Assembly (NCBI GenBank): GCA_036380875.1
Contig: DASVDX010000049.1
Coordinates: forward strand, 41,194 to 105,193
Length of the DNA stretch: 64,000 nt
Direction of reading: 5' to 3'
Origin: ZC4RG17 sp036380875
GTDB taxonomy: Bacteria; Actinomycetota; Acidimicrobiia; Spongiisociales; ZC4RG35
The notes beneath the pieces are model-generated. The model was not told where the DNA came from. It saw only the letters and a program-made list of their open reading frames with translations, and did not search any database. The position numbers were made by a program, and so were the translations under genes. Shown here one piece after another: positions 25,750-33,741 of this stretch (position 1 is its first letter; every line of letters starts with the position of its first letter).

Positions 25750-26400
25750 TCAGGCCACCACCGCAGCGATCGCCCAGTAGTGGAGGCCCGCCCCGCCGAT
25801 CACCAGCACGTGGAACAGTTCGTGATAGCCGAAGGTCCGCGGGAAGAGTCGGGGGCGGTGGAGGGCGTAGACGATGGTCCCCACCGTGTAACACAACCCG
25901 CCGGCGAGGATCAGTGCCACGACTCCCCATCCCAGCCGTTCGGTGAACCAGGGCATCCAAATCAATGCGCTCCAACCCATCGTCAACTGCAGGACCACCG
26001 ACACCGCGGTGCGCGGGTGAGGTAGGGCGAACTTGAGGACGATCCCGACGACGGCGATGCCCCACACCAGCGTCAGGCCGGCGACGAGCGCCAATCCTTC
26101 GAGGGCGGCGAAGGCGAGGGGAGTGAACGTGGCCGCCACGACGACGAAGATCGCCGAGTGGTCGAGACGCTGCATGCGCCGCTTCCACGTCTCGGTCCAC
26201 GGCACCGAGTGGTAGAGCGCCGAGATGGAGAACATCGCCACGAGCGCCAGGCCGAAGAGAGCGACGCCGGGGAGCAGGACGCGGTCGTCGGCGGCGCGGA
26301 TCACGAGGACGGCGAGGCCGACAGCCGCCACCAAGGCGGCCGAGCCGTGGAGCACTCCCCGAATCGGGTTCTGCATCTTGCCCCAGGTCACGCGCTCCAC
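25750..26400 (-). CDS. HlyIII / PAQR-family membrane protein
   Basis: 216 residues, seven hydrophobic helices. It has the PAQR-type residue set of a putative metal-dependent hydrolase: SALYHSV, DHSAIF and the C-terminal HELFHVLVI. The name 'hemolysin III' is historical; a toxic function is not supported. In mycobacteria a HlyIII gene (Rv1085c) lies next to the short-chain Z-isoprenyl synthase (Rv1086), and here the same two families are 1.2 kb apart. GTG start, 7 nt from TAGGAT. Confidence 0.88.
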   Translation of the reverse strand: MERVTWGKMQNPIRGVLHGSAALVAAVGLAVLVIRAADDRVLLPGVALFGLALVAMFSISALYHSVPWTETWKRRMQRLDHSAIFVVVAATFTPLAFAALEGLALVAGLTLVWGIAVVGIVLKFALPHPRTAVSVVLQLTMGWSALIWMPWFTERLGWGVVALILAGGLCYTVGTIVYALHRPRLFPRTFGYHELFHVLVIGGAGLHYWAIAAVVA

Positions 26401-26407
26401 TACGGGG

Positions 26408-26413
26408 ATCCTA
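26408..26413 (-). promoter_or_regulatory. Leaderless -10 element of the HlyIII-like gene
   Basis: TAGGAT on the minus strand, 7 nt before the GTG at 26400, in the 83 bp divergent region shared with the luciferase-like gene. Confidence 0.5.
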
Positions 26414-26483
26414 GGAGCGCTCGCCGGAATACGAGGCCGCCGCCTACCGTTCGCAGACTCGATCGACGAATGGAGAGGTCATC

Positions 26484-27500
26484 ATGAGCTTGGGTTTCGC
26501 GCTTCTCAGCGCTCAGATCCGACCGGGAGAGACCGACTGGCAGCGGGCCTACGACGAGACCGTGGCCATCGCCCAGGAAGCCGAGAGACTCGGGTTCTCG
26601 TCGGTGTGGACCACCGAGCATCATTTCATCGACGACGGGTACATGCCCTCTCTGGCCGTCGTCAGCGCCGCCCTCGCCCAGGCGACCTCGACGATCGAGA
26701 TCGGGACCGGGGTGATCCTCGCCCCACTCCATCACCCGCTGCGACTGGCCGAGGACGCCGCCACCGTCAGCCTCCTCAGCCACGGCCGGTTCACCCTCGG
26801 CCTCGGATTGGGGTGGTTGGACATCGAGTTCGAGGCGTTCGGAGCCGACATCTCCCGTCGGGGACGGGCGATGGAGGAGATCCTGGAGATCCTGCCCCAG
26901 GCGTGGTCCGGTGAGCCGTTCCGCTACGAGGGCAGGGTCTATTCCTTGCCCGAACTGGCGGTGCGGCCCAAGCCATCCGCTCCCATACCGATACTCATCG
27001 GCGGGGGAGCGGAGCCCGCCATCCGCAGAGCCGCCCGTCTCGCCGACGGCATCTACTCCAACGCCCCGCTCCACAAGTTCCTGGAGCAACTCGACTGGCT
27101 GCGCGACGAGTGCGAGAAGATCGGCCGCGATCCATCCGAGCTGCGCATCGTCCACTACTCGGTGATGCTGCCGGCGTCGTCGACCGATGAGGCCTGGGAG
27201 CTCTACGGCGACCACGTCTGGCACATGCGGTGGAAGTACTCCGACATGGCGGCCTCGGCCCGTCGCTCGGGCCCGCCTCCTGTCGCCCCACCTCCCACCG
27301 AGGAACAGATGGCCAAGGTCGCTTCCAGGGAGGTGCTCGCCGGTCCGGCCCCGGAGATCGTGGAAAAGCTCCTCGAAGTGCGCGAGCGCGCCGGGGTCGA
27401 CGTCGAGTTCGTCACCCGCAGCTTCTTCTCGACTCTGGAGTACGACGCCCAGCTCGAGCTGATGCAGCAGCTAGCCGAAGAGGTGGCCCCCCACCTCTGA
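26484..27500 (+). CDS. Luciferase-like (LLM class) flavin-dependent oxidoreductase
   Basis: 338 residues, single-domain TIM barrel of the bacterial-luciferase superfamily. Recognisable are the opening LGFSSVWTTEHHFIDDGYMP, IEIGTGVILAPLHHPLRLAEDAA (in parts), GRFTLGLGLGWLDIEFEAFG and PILIGGGAEPAIRRAARLADG. Members use FMN or F420; the actinobacterial setting makes F420 possible, but the cofactor cannot be decided from the sequence. GGAGAGG precedes the ATG, so it has an ordinary leader. Confidence 0.85.
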   Translation: MSLGFALLSAQIRPGETDWQRAYDETVAIAQEAERLGFSSVWTTEHHFIDDGYMPSLAVVSAALAQATSTIEIGTGVILAPLHHPLRLAEDAATVSLLSHGRFTLGLGLGWLDIEFEAFGADISRRGRAMEEILEILPQAWSGEPFRYEGRVYSLPELAVRPKPSAPIPILIGGGAEPAIRRAARLADGIYSNAPLHKFLEQLDWLRDECEKIGRDPSELRIVHYSVMLPASSTDEAWELYGDHVWHMRWKYSDMAASARRSGPPPVAPPPTEEQMAKVASREVLAGPAPEIVEKLLEVRERAGVDVEFVTRSFFSTLEYDAQLELMQQLAEEVAPHL

Positions 27501-27503
27501 GTC

Positions 27504-27544
27504 TGTGAAGATTTTCGCGGCGGATCCCGCGGAAGATCTTCACA
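27504..27544. terminator. Hairpin between two convergent genes, likely bidirectional terminator
   Basis: An inverted repeat with arms TGTGAAGATTTTCGCGG and CCGCGGAAGATCTTCACA (17-18 bp, one mismatch and one bulge) lies just after the luciferase-like gene and just after the isoprenyl synthase gene that reads toward it. There is no T-run on either side, so termination efficiency is uncertain. Confidence 0.6.
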
Positions 27545-27554
27545 GAGGGGAGCG

Positions 27555-28331
27555 TCAGCGGCCGAAGCGCCGCTCGCGGCGGCTGAAGTCGCGGATCGCT
27601 CGCAGGAAGTCGACCCGACGGAACGCCGGCCAGTACACGTCGACGAAGACGAACTCGGCGTAGGCCGACTGCCACAGGAGGAACCCCGACAGCCTCGACT
27701 CGCCCGACGTGCGGATGAGAAGGTCGGGGTCGGGCAGGTCGGCCGAGTACATGTGCCGGGCGAGTGAATCGGCGTCGATACGGTTGGGCATCTCCTCCGG
27801 CGGGACGCCCTCGGCGACGAGCTCGGCGACCAGATCCCGGGCGGCGTCCACGATCTCTTGGCGCCCGCCGTATCCCATAGCGATGTTGAGGTGGCGCTCG
27901 CCCTCGGGCCGGGCCGCCTCGGCGGCCTTCGCCGCCATCACGACGTCGTCTGGGAGGAGATCCAGAGATCCGATGAACCGGATCGACATGTGGTACCGCT
28001 CGCAGCGCGCGGGGAGGCGCTCGAACAGCTCGATCAACACGTCGAAGTAGGGGTCGAGCTCCTCACTCGGCCGGGCCAGATTCTCCCGGGACAGCACCCA
28101 GGCGGTCACCGCCGGGATGTGGAGCTCCTCGGCCCATCCGAGGAACTCCTCGAACCGACGCATTCCGGCCCGATACGAATCCGTGTAGCTCGGAAGGCCC
28201 TCTTGCCGGGCATAGCGACGGTGACCGTCGAGCACGATACCGAGGTGCCGGGGGAGGCGCGCCGGATCCAGCGAGCGGACGAGGCGGTCTTCGTAGAGCT
28301 TGTAGAGGAGCTCGGAGGGACGTTTCACCAA
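27555..28331 (-). CDS. Short-chain cis-prenyltransferase (Z-isoprenyl diphosphate synthase, UppS family)
   Basis: 257-258 residues. The family signature is present but altered: HLGIVLDGHRRYAR where DGNxRW is usual, so the conserved Asn is His. Later motifs are normal: TAWVLSRENLARP, NIAMGYGGRQEIVDA, DPDLLIRTSGESRLSGFLLWQ (in parts) and FVFVDVYWPAF. It condenses isopentenyl units for polyprenyl carriers; closest by context to mycobacterial Rv1086, which makes Z,E-farnesyl diphosphate. Start uncertain: TTG at 28331 is 6 nt from TAGCAT (leaderless), GTG at 28328 is 9 nt away. Confidence 0.87.
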   Translation of the reverse strand: MVKRPSELLYKLYEDRLVRSLDPARLPRHLGIVLDGHRRYARQEGLPSYTDSYRAGMRRFEEFLGWAEELHIPAVTAWVLSRENLARPSEELDPYFDVLIELFERLPARCERYHMSIRFIGSLDLLPDDVVMAAKAAEAARPEGERHLNIAMGYGGRQEIVDAARDLVAELVAEGVPPEEMPNRIDADSLARHMYSADLPDPDLLIRTSGESRLSGFLLWQSAYAEFVFVDVYWPAFRRVDFLRAIRDFSRRERRFGR

Positions 28332-28337
28332 AAGGAA

Positions 28338-28343
28338 ATGCTA
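28338..28343 (-). promoter_or_regulatory. Leaderless -10 element of the cis-prenyltransferase gene
   Basis: TAGCAT on the minus strand, 6 nt before TTG at 28331 or 9 nt before GTG at 28328. Confidence 0.4.
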
Positions 28344-28397
28344 ACGGTCGTGGTTCGGTTTGCCGGTGCTACACACCTGTCGGGCGGCTCATTGTTC

Positions 28398-28435
28398 TAG
28401 CGTGCCGACTCCTAGATCGGCAGATAGGAGAGTCG
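28398..28435 (+). promoter_or_regulatory. Promoter and imperfect inverted repeat before the FAH-family gene
   Basis: TAGCGT (28398-28403) is a possible -10. Just downstream, CGACTCCTA (28406-28414) and TAGGAGAGTCG (28425-28435) form an imperfect inverted repeat that contains the Shine-Dalgarno TAGGAG. It may be an operator or a hairpin masking the ribosome site. Confidence 0.4.
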
Positions 28436-28436
28436 A

Positions 28437-29303
28437 ATGAAGCTCGTCACCTTCGAATCCGCAGGAAGCGTGGGCGTGGGCGTGCTCGAAGGTGAGGAAG
28501 TGGCGAACCTGAGTGCCACAGACGGCGGACCGGCCGACATGGTCGAGCTGATCTCCTGGGGCCGGGACGCGATCGCAGACCTCTCGCGGACCGCTCCTCG
28601 ACTGATGAGAGACTCCGTGCGCCTTCTCGCTCCTATCCCGCGCCCGAGGAAGAACGTGTTCGCCGTCGGGCGGAACTATGTGGAGCATGCCAAGGAGTTC
28701 TCAGACTCGGGTTTCGACGCCTCCGAGCGGCAGCAGCTGCCTGATGACCCCATCTTCTTCACCAAGCCTCCGACTTCGGTGATCGGTCCGGACGAGGCCA
28801 TCGACACGTCCAACGACCCGACCGGGACCACTGACTACGAAGGGGAGTTGGCGGTGGTCATCGGGCGAGCGGGGATCCGGATCCCGAAGGAGGAGGCGAT
28901 GGATCACGTCTTCGGCTACACGATCTGCAACGACGTCACCGCCCGGGAGCTCCAGAAGCGCCACGTCCAGTGGGAGATCGGGAAGGGACCCGACACGTAC
29001 TGCCCGATGGGCCCCTGCATCGTCACCGCCGACGAGATCGAAGACGTGGGGTCGCTGTGGCTGCGGACCCGGGTCAACGGCGAGCTCCGTCAGGAGGCGC
29101 CCGTCGCCGACCTGATATTCGACATCTCCACACTCATCGCCGTGCTCTCGTCGGTGATGACCCTCGAGCCGGGCGACGTCATCGCGACCGGCACACCTCC
29201 GGGTGTCGGCATCGGTTTCGACCCGCCGATCTACCTGCAGCCGGGGGACGTCGTCGAGATAGAAGTCGAGCAGATCGGCACTCTTCGCAACCCGGTCATC
29301 TGA
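28437..29303 (+). CDS. Fumarylacetoacetate hydrolase (FAH) family protein
   Basis: 288 residues; a metal-dependent C-C hydrolase or isomerase family that acts on beta-diketo acids, often late in aromatic catabolism. Motifs: KNVFAVGRNYVEHAKEF, FTKPPTSVIGPDEAI, the metal-binding DYEGELAVVIGR, GYTICNDVTAREL and the glycine-rich TGTPPGVGIGF. It heads the plus-strand uptake and catabolism operon; a 138 bp gap with its own promoter separates it from the binding protein gene. The TAGGAG before the ATG gives a normal leader. Confidence 0.9.
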   Translation: MKLVTFESAGSVGVGVLEGEEVANLSATDGGPADMVELISWGRDAIADLSRTAPRLMRDSVRLLAPIPRPRKNVFAVGRNYVEHAKEFSDSGFDASERQQLPDDPIFFTKPPTSVIGPDEAIDTSNDPTGTTDYEGELAVVIGRAGIRIPKEEAMDHVFGYTICNDVTARELQKRHVQWEIGKGPDTYCPMGPCIVTADEIEDVGSLWLRTRVNGELRQEAPVADLIFDISTLIAVLSSVMTLEPGDVIATGTPPGVGIGFDPPIYLQPGDVVEIEVEQIGTLRNPVI

Positions 29304-29356
29304 TTTTCCTGAGTTGCCCTCGCGCCTCATTTCGACGCGCACAAGAATTCCCCACG

Positions 29357-29390
29357 TTTGATGTCCAAAATCAAATGCACGATGTATGAT
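29357..29390 (+). promoter_or_regulatory. Promoter of the ABC transporter operon with inverted repeat (GntR operator candidate)
   Basis: TTTGAT-N7-ATCAAA (29357-29375) lies just upstream of a -10-like TATGAT (29385-29390). GntR/FadR-type regulators bind short inverted repeats at such positions, and a FadR-type GntR gene is in the same operon. A 51 nt leader with GAGGAGGAA follows before the GTG. Confidence 0.55.
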
Positions 29391-29441
29391 CCACGGCCCG
29401 ATGGGAGCAGAACCCCATCTAGGCAATAGAGGAGGAACGAA

Positions 29442-30506
29442 GTGCGGAGGACGAGTCAGCGTCTGCTGACGCTCCTTTTGACTCTTGTCGTACTGGTGGC
29501 GGCGTGTGGGGGTGGGGGCGCCCAAACCGACGACACGGCAGGCGGCGAAGAAGGCGGAGGCGGTGGCCGGGAGATCATTCGGTTCGCATTCGCCCCTGAC
29601 CCGGTCTGGGACTACCTGACCGACACCGGCACCCTGGCGCAGTGGGAGGAGGACAACAACCTCCGGATCCACACCAGTGCCTCCTGGGACGAGTTCACGT
29701 ACTTCGCCGGCGGCCACGGCGACATCGTCTCCATGGGCACCCACGAACTGCCGGTGCTCGAACAGGAGACCGAAATCGAGGTGGTGGCCTTCGGCGGCTA
29801 CAACCACCAGCGCGTCCCGCTCTTCCGGCGGGCGGAGGACAGCTACGAGACTCTGGCGGACGTGCCCAAGGGCTCGACGATCTGCGTGTCGAGCTCCGTG
29901 TCGAACACGATCGTCTGGTCAGTGATCGCCGACCAACTCCACGGGCTCGACTACCGAGTCGGTGCGGGCGACTTCAACCTCGTGGTCCAGGACCACTTCG
30001 TCATGCCCGAGCTGCTCGTCAGGGGCGAGTGCGAGGTGGCGGCGTTCATCCCCGAGGCCGCCATCCCGCTCTTGCGGACCGGCGAGATCGTCCAGATGTA
30101 CGGCGGCGCCCAGCCGTGGCAGATCTATCGGGACGAGATCTGTCAGTGCGATCACGACGGCATCCTCTCCAACCTGATGGTGGCCCGCGCCGACTGGTTC
30201 GACGAGAACCGGGAGGAGGCGGAGGCCTTCCTGGCCTTGTGGGAGGAAGGCGTGCGCCTGTGGGAGGAGAACAAAGCCGAGATCATCGGCCTCTACCCGC
30301 AGCACTTCTCCGTGGAGGACGAGGCTGACATCGAGTTCCTCATCGAGTACATGTCCGGGACCAACGACTGGTTCGTGGATACCGTCTACCTCGACGAGGA
30401 CTGGATCGAAGAGGAGACCAAGTTCTACCAGTACATGGAAGAGGGTGGCTGGCTGGAGCCGGGAACGAAGATCCCTCGCTTCGAGGCGATCCAGCCGCCT
30501 AGCTGA
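29442..30506 (+). CDS. ABC transporter substrate-binding lipoprotein (NMT1/SsuA-like)
   Basis: 354 residues. A lipoprotein signal ends at LVAAC, followed by a Gly/Glu-rich linker. The fold resembles NMT1/TauA/SsuA binding proteins: GDIVSMGTHELPVLEQETEI (in parts), GSTICVSSSVSNTIVWSVI, VRGECEVAAFIPEAAIPLL and the acidic C-terminal helices. It captures the substrate outside the membrane for the two permeases downstream. The ligand is unknown; neighbours suggest an organic or aromatic acid rather than a sulfonate. GTG start with GAGGAGGAA. Confidence 0.88.
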   Translation: MRRTSQRLLTLLLTLVVLVAACGGGGAQTDDTAGGEEGGGGGREIIRFAFAPDPVWDYLTDTGTLAQWEEDNNLRIHTSASWDEFTYFAGGHGDIVSMGTHELPVLEQETEIEVVAFGGYNHQRVPLFRRAEDSYETLADVPKGSTICVSSSVSNTIVWSVIADQLHGLDYRVGAGDFNLVVQDHFVMPELLVRGECEVAAFIPEAAIPLLRTGEIVQMYGGAQPWQIYRDEICQCDHDGILSNLMVARADWFDENREEAEAFLALWEEGVRLWEENKAEIIGLYPQHFSVEDEADIEFLIEYMSGTNDWFVDTVYLDEDWIEEETKFYQYMEEGGWLEPGTKIPRFEAIQPPS

Positions 30507-30564
30507 TCACGTGGTCGAGGGTGGGCGGCACGGCGCCGCCCACCCTCACCTTCGAGAGGAAAGT

Positions 30565-31389
30565 GTGACGACCGACAGCTCGATATCGACAGTCGCAGCC
30601 GGGGTGGCGGCCGAGAGCAGGCTGCGCAAGCAACTGCTCACCCTCTGGCTGCCGCGGATCGCCGGCTACGTCGCCTTCTACGTCTTCTGGACGTGGGCGT
30701 CGGGCACCCTCGTGAGCGCGTCGTTGCTCCCGACTCCGGCGGCGATCCTCTCCGAGATGGGAGAGATCGCCCGCTCCGGTGAGTTGTGGACCCACTTCGG
30801 ATCGACGCTGCAGCGGATCGGGATCGGGTGGGGCATCGCCTTCTTGTTGGGTGGCGCGATCGGCATCGCGATGCGCCACCGATGGTGGGATGGCTTCTTC
30901 CGAGACTGGGTGGTGACGACGATGACGACTCCCGGCCTCGTCTTCGCCCTCCTGGCGGCGATGGTCTTCGGGTTCAGCCCGATCGGCCCGATCGTGGCGA
31001 TCGTGGTCACGACCTTCCCCTTCTTCACCGTGAACATCGCCGAGGGCGTCAAGGCAATGCCCAAAGACCTCTTCGACATGTCACGGGCATTCGGGGTGCC
31101 GGCGGGAAGACGGATGCGACACGTCGTGATCCCGTTTCTCGCCCCGTACATCTTCGCCGCGATGCGCTACGGGTTCTCGATCGCCTGGAAGATCGCCACG
31201 CTCACCGAGTTGTTCGGTAGCTCCAGGGGAATCGGATTCATGATGAGACGCGAGTACCAGCTGTTCAACATCACCGGGCTGCTCGCCTGGATCTTCTTCT
31301 TCTTTGCTTTCGCCCTCCTGCTCGAGAAGGTCGTCCTGCAGCGGGGCATCGACCGTTTCTTCCGGTGGCGTCAAACGGTGGCGACATGA
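30565..31389 (+). CDS. ABC transporter permease (first of two)
   Basis: 274 residues, six hydrophobic helices of the SsuC/TauC type. The EAA cytoplasmic loop that docks the ATPase reads EGVKAMPKDLFDMSRAFGVPAGRRMRHV (in parts). GTG at 30565 is chosen because GAGAGGAAA precedes it; the frame is open further upstream inside the binding-protein gene. The stop overlaps the next permease (ATGA), and the two are diverged paralogues, so the channel is probably a heterodimer. Confidence 0.9.
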   Translation: MTTDSSISTVAAGVAAESRLRKQLLTLWLPRIAGYVAFYVFWTWASGTLVSASLLPTPAAILSEMGEIARSGELWTHFGSTLQRIGIGWGIAFLLGGAIGIAMRHRWWDGFFRDWVVTTMTTPGLVFALLAAMVFGFSPIGPIVAIVVTTFPFFTVNIAEGVKAMPKDLFDMSRAFGVPAGRRMRHVVIPFLAPYIFAAMRYGFSIAWKIATLTELFGSSRGIGFMMRREYQLFNITGLLAWIFFFFAFALLLEKVVLQRGIDRFFRWRQTVAT

Positions 31390-32285
31390 CCGCGGTGGCT
31401 TCTTCCCCTCCCCCGAGCAGTTTGGCCTCCAGGACGCGCCGCGTGGTGGCCTCGCCTCGGTTCGCTCGGTGGGCGTCGCTCTTGGCGTTCCTCGCCTTCT
31501 GGCAGTTCGTCGTCCCGTTCTTCCCGACCGATCTGATCCCGTCGCCCGCCCGGGTCCTGCAATTCATGTGGGACGAAGTGCGAGGCATCACGCTCGCCCG
31601 GGCCACGGTGTGGGAGGCGTTCGGGATCAGCCTCCGGCGGCTGTCGTTGGGTTTCCTCCTCGCCTTCGCCGTCGGCGTGCCGATCGGGTTGATCATGGGC
31701 GTCTCCCGCGCCATCGAGAACTTCTTCCAGGACTTCGTCGTCGTGGGCCTGGCGATGCCCTCCCTGGTGTGGGCGCTGCTCACGGGCGTCTGGTTCGGGA
31801 TGGGCGACGGCGCCCCGATCGTCACGGTGTTCCTGGCGGCGGTCCCCTTCGTGATCATCAACACCTTCGAGGGCGTGCGGGACGTCCCCAAGGACCTGAC
31901 CGACATGGCCCGCGCTTTCCAAGTGAGCCGGACACGCACCATGCGGCACGTGATCCTGGCGTCTTTGATGCCCTTCTTCTTCGCGTCCCTCCGCTACGGC
32001 CTGGCCAACGGCTGGAAGGGTCTGGTCCTGGCCGAGGTCTTCGCGGCGACCGAGGGAGCCGGGTGGACCATCCAGTACTGGCGGGACGCCCACCGGGCCC
32101 AAGGTGTGTTCGGGTACGCCTTGTTCTTCGTGATCTTCGCCCTGATCCTCGAGCGACTGGTGTTCCAGCGCTTCGCCAGGAGGGTCTTCCGGTGGCGACC
32201 GGAGATCGGGGCGGAGACGACGATCTCCGAGATGGCCGCCGACCAGTTCCGGGAGGCGGCCACCGACACCGACGAGGAGGAGTGA
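31386..32285 (+). CDS. ABC transporter permease (second of two)
   Basis: 299 residues with the same six-helix layout as its neighbour and an EAA loop EGVRDVPKDLTDMARAFQVSRTRTMRHV (in parts). N-terminal extension is Ser/Pro-rich; the C-terminus has an acidic tail (EAATDTDEEE). ATG overlaps the previous stop (ATGA), and its own stop lies just before the ATPase start. It pairs with the first permease. Confidence 0.9.
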   Translation: MTAVASSPPPSSLASRTRRVVASPRFARWASLLAFLAFWQFVVPFFPTDLIPSPARVLQFMWDEVRGITLARATVWEAFGISLRRLSLGFLLAFAVGVPIGLIMGVSRAIENFFQDFVVVGLAMPSLVWALLTGVWFGMGDGAPIVTVFLAAVPFVIINTFEGVRDVPKDLTDMARAFQVSRTRTMRHVILASLMPFFFASLRYGLANGWKGLVLAEVFAATEGAGWTIQYWRDAHRAQGVFGYALFFVIFALILERLVFQRFARRVFRWRPEIGAETTISEMAADQFREAATDTDEEE

Positions 32286-32287
32286 GG

Positions 32288-33028
32288 GTGGCCGACGTCA
32301 AGGTCGAGAATCTGCGCAAGATCTTCGGGAGCGGACCCACCGCGGTCCGTGCGCTCCAGGACGTGAGCTTCGAGGCGAGCGGTCACACTTTCGTTTCGAT
32401 CGTCGGCCCTTCCGGATGCGGGAAGTCCACGCTCCTCAACATCATGACCGGGATCGAGACCCCGACCTCTGGATCGGTCACCATCACCGAAGGAGGCTCT
32501 CCCGCTCGACTCGGCTACGTGTTCCAGTCGGCCCGGCTGCTTCCTTGGCGCACGGTGATGGACAACCTCCTCTTCGTCCAGCAGACCCGAGACGAAGAGG
32601 CGCGGAAGAGGTGCATGAGGTTCCTCGAAATGGTGCATCTCGGCGACCGGGCCGACAACTACCCGGGTGAGCTGTCGGGAGGCATGCAGCAGAGGGTCGG
32701 TATCGCCCGGGCGTTCTCGATCGAGCCCGACGTGTTGTTCATGGACGAGCCTTTCAGCCATCTCGATGCAATCACAGCGCGTACGCTTCGCCGTGAATTG
32801 CACGAGTTGTGGAAGGAGACGAAAAAGACGGTCATTTTCGTGACCCACGACGTCGGGGAGGCGGTGGAGCTGTCGAACCGCATCCTGGTCTTCGCCAAGG
32901 GAGGGATCCTGGCCGACGACATCGAGATCGACCTGCCGTTCCCGCGGGATTCCGCCGACGAAGCGGTGGCACTGGCCAAGGCCCGAGTCCTCAAGCGGTT
33001 CGAGGACCTCAATCTGATCGCCTCCTGA
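32288..33028 (+). CDS. ABC transporter ATP-binding protein
   Basis: 246 residues. Walker A GPSGCGKST, Q-loop GYVFQSARLLPW, signature LSGGMQQRVGIARAF, Walker B DVLFMDEPFSHLD and switch His in FVTHDVGEA are all intact. It is of the SsuB/TauB class and powers the adjacent permeases. GTG at 32288 is chosen since AGGAGGA lies at the right distance; GTG at 32282 overlapping the permease stop is the alternative. Confidence 0.93.
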   Translation: MADVKVENLRKIFGSGPTAVRALQDVSFEASGHTFVSIVGPSGCGKSTLLNIMTGIETPTSGSVTITEGGSPARLGYVFQSARLLPWRTVMDNLLFVQQTRDEEARKRCMRFLEMVHLGDRADNYPGELSGGMQQRVGIARAFSIEPDVLFMDEPFSHLDAITARTLRRELHELWKETKKTVIFVTHDVGEAVELSNRILVFAKGGILADDIEIDLPFPRDSADEAVALAKARVLKRFEDLNLIAS

Positions 33029-33741
33029 TGGCACTCGACCGCAAGTCGCTGATAGGCCTAGCCGAGTCCACCGGCGGCGGGTTCGTGCGGGCGACGATGA
33101 GCGTCAAGGTCAAGGAGACGCTCAAGCGGGCGATCCTCAGCGGGCGACTCCCGGGTGGGACCCACCTCGGGTTGGTCGACCTGGCCGAGGCATTCAACGT
33201 GTCCACGACGCCCGTCCGCGAGGCCCTCCTCATCCTCGCCAGCGAGGGATTCGTCGAACTCGACCCCTACCGAGGGGCGATCGTGCACTCCCCGTCCCGG
33301 GAGGAAGCCGAGGAGGTGATCCGACTCCGCCAGGCGCTGGAGCCATTGGCGATGGAAGAAGCGGTTCGGCTGATGACACCGGACACGGTCGCCGATGCCA
33401 AAAGGGTCCTCCAGACCATGCTCGATCAACCCGACTCCGAGGAGTGGGTGGAGGCCAACAAGGAATTCCACGAGATCCTCTACCGGGGTGTGAGATCCCA
33501 ACGCCTGTTGGAGATCCTGCGCAGCCTGCGCTCGCCGATCGTCATGTACGTGAGCAGGGCCGTGACCGGCGACGCCACCTTCCGGGAGCGGGCCAACGAG
33601 CAGCACGCCAGGCTGTTCCAGGCGGTCGTCGACGGCGACGTGGACACGGCCAAGGACATCATCGTCGAGCACGTCGCCCTCCCGATGGTGGTGGCCGACT
33701 CGAGCGCCGAGGAAAGCGACCAGACCGAGGTGGTCGGGTGA
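33028..33741 (+). CDS. GntR-family transcriptional regulator (FadR subfamily, FCD domain)
   Basis: 237 residues. The N-terminal winged helix shows LSGRLPGGTHLGLVDLAEAF and NVSTTPVREALLILASEGFVEL (in parts). The C-terminal all-helical FCD domain has the metal- and ligand-binding histidine pattern (NKEFHEILY, NEQHARLFQAV, IIVEHV). It is coupled to the ATPase gene (TGATG) and to the amidohydrolase gene (GTGA), so it most likely controls this operon in response to the imported acid; a candidate site lies at 29357-29375. Confidence 0.9.
   Translation: MALDRKSLIGLAESTGGGFVRATMSVKVKETLKRAILSGRLPGGTHLGLVDLAEAFNVSTTPVREALLILASEGFVELDPYRGAIVHSPSREEAEEVIRLRQALEPLAMEEAVRLMTPDTVADAKRVLQTMLDQPDSEEWVEANKEFHEILYRGVRSQRLLEILRSLRSPIVMYVSRAVTGDATFRERANEQHARLFQAVVDGDVDTAKDIIVEHVALPMVVADSSAEESDQTEVVG

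Noticed and set aside
24138..25946. A 602-codon open frame on the plus strand antisense to gdhA
   Set aside because: It mirrors the codon structure of gdhA, has no recognisable domains and low-complexity His/Arg/Val content; a GC-rich shadow frame.
25750..26400. Hemolysin function for the HlyIII-like gene
   Set aside because: The PAQR residue set suggests a membrane hydrolase; there is no toxin feature.
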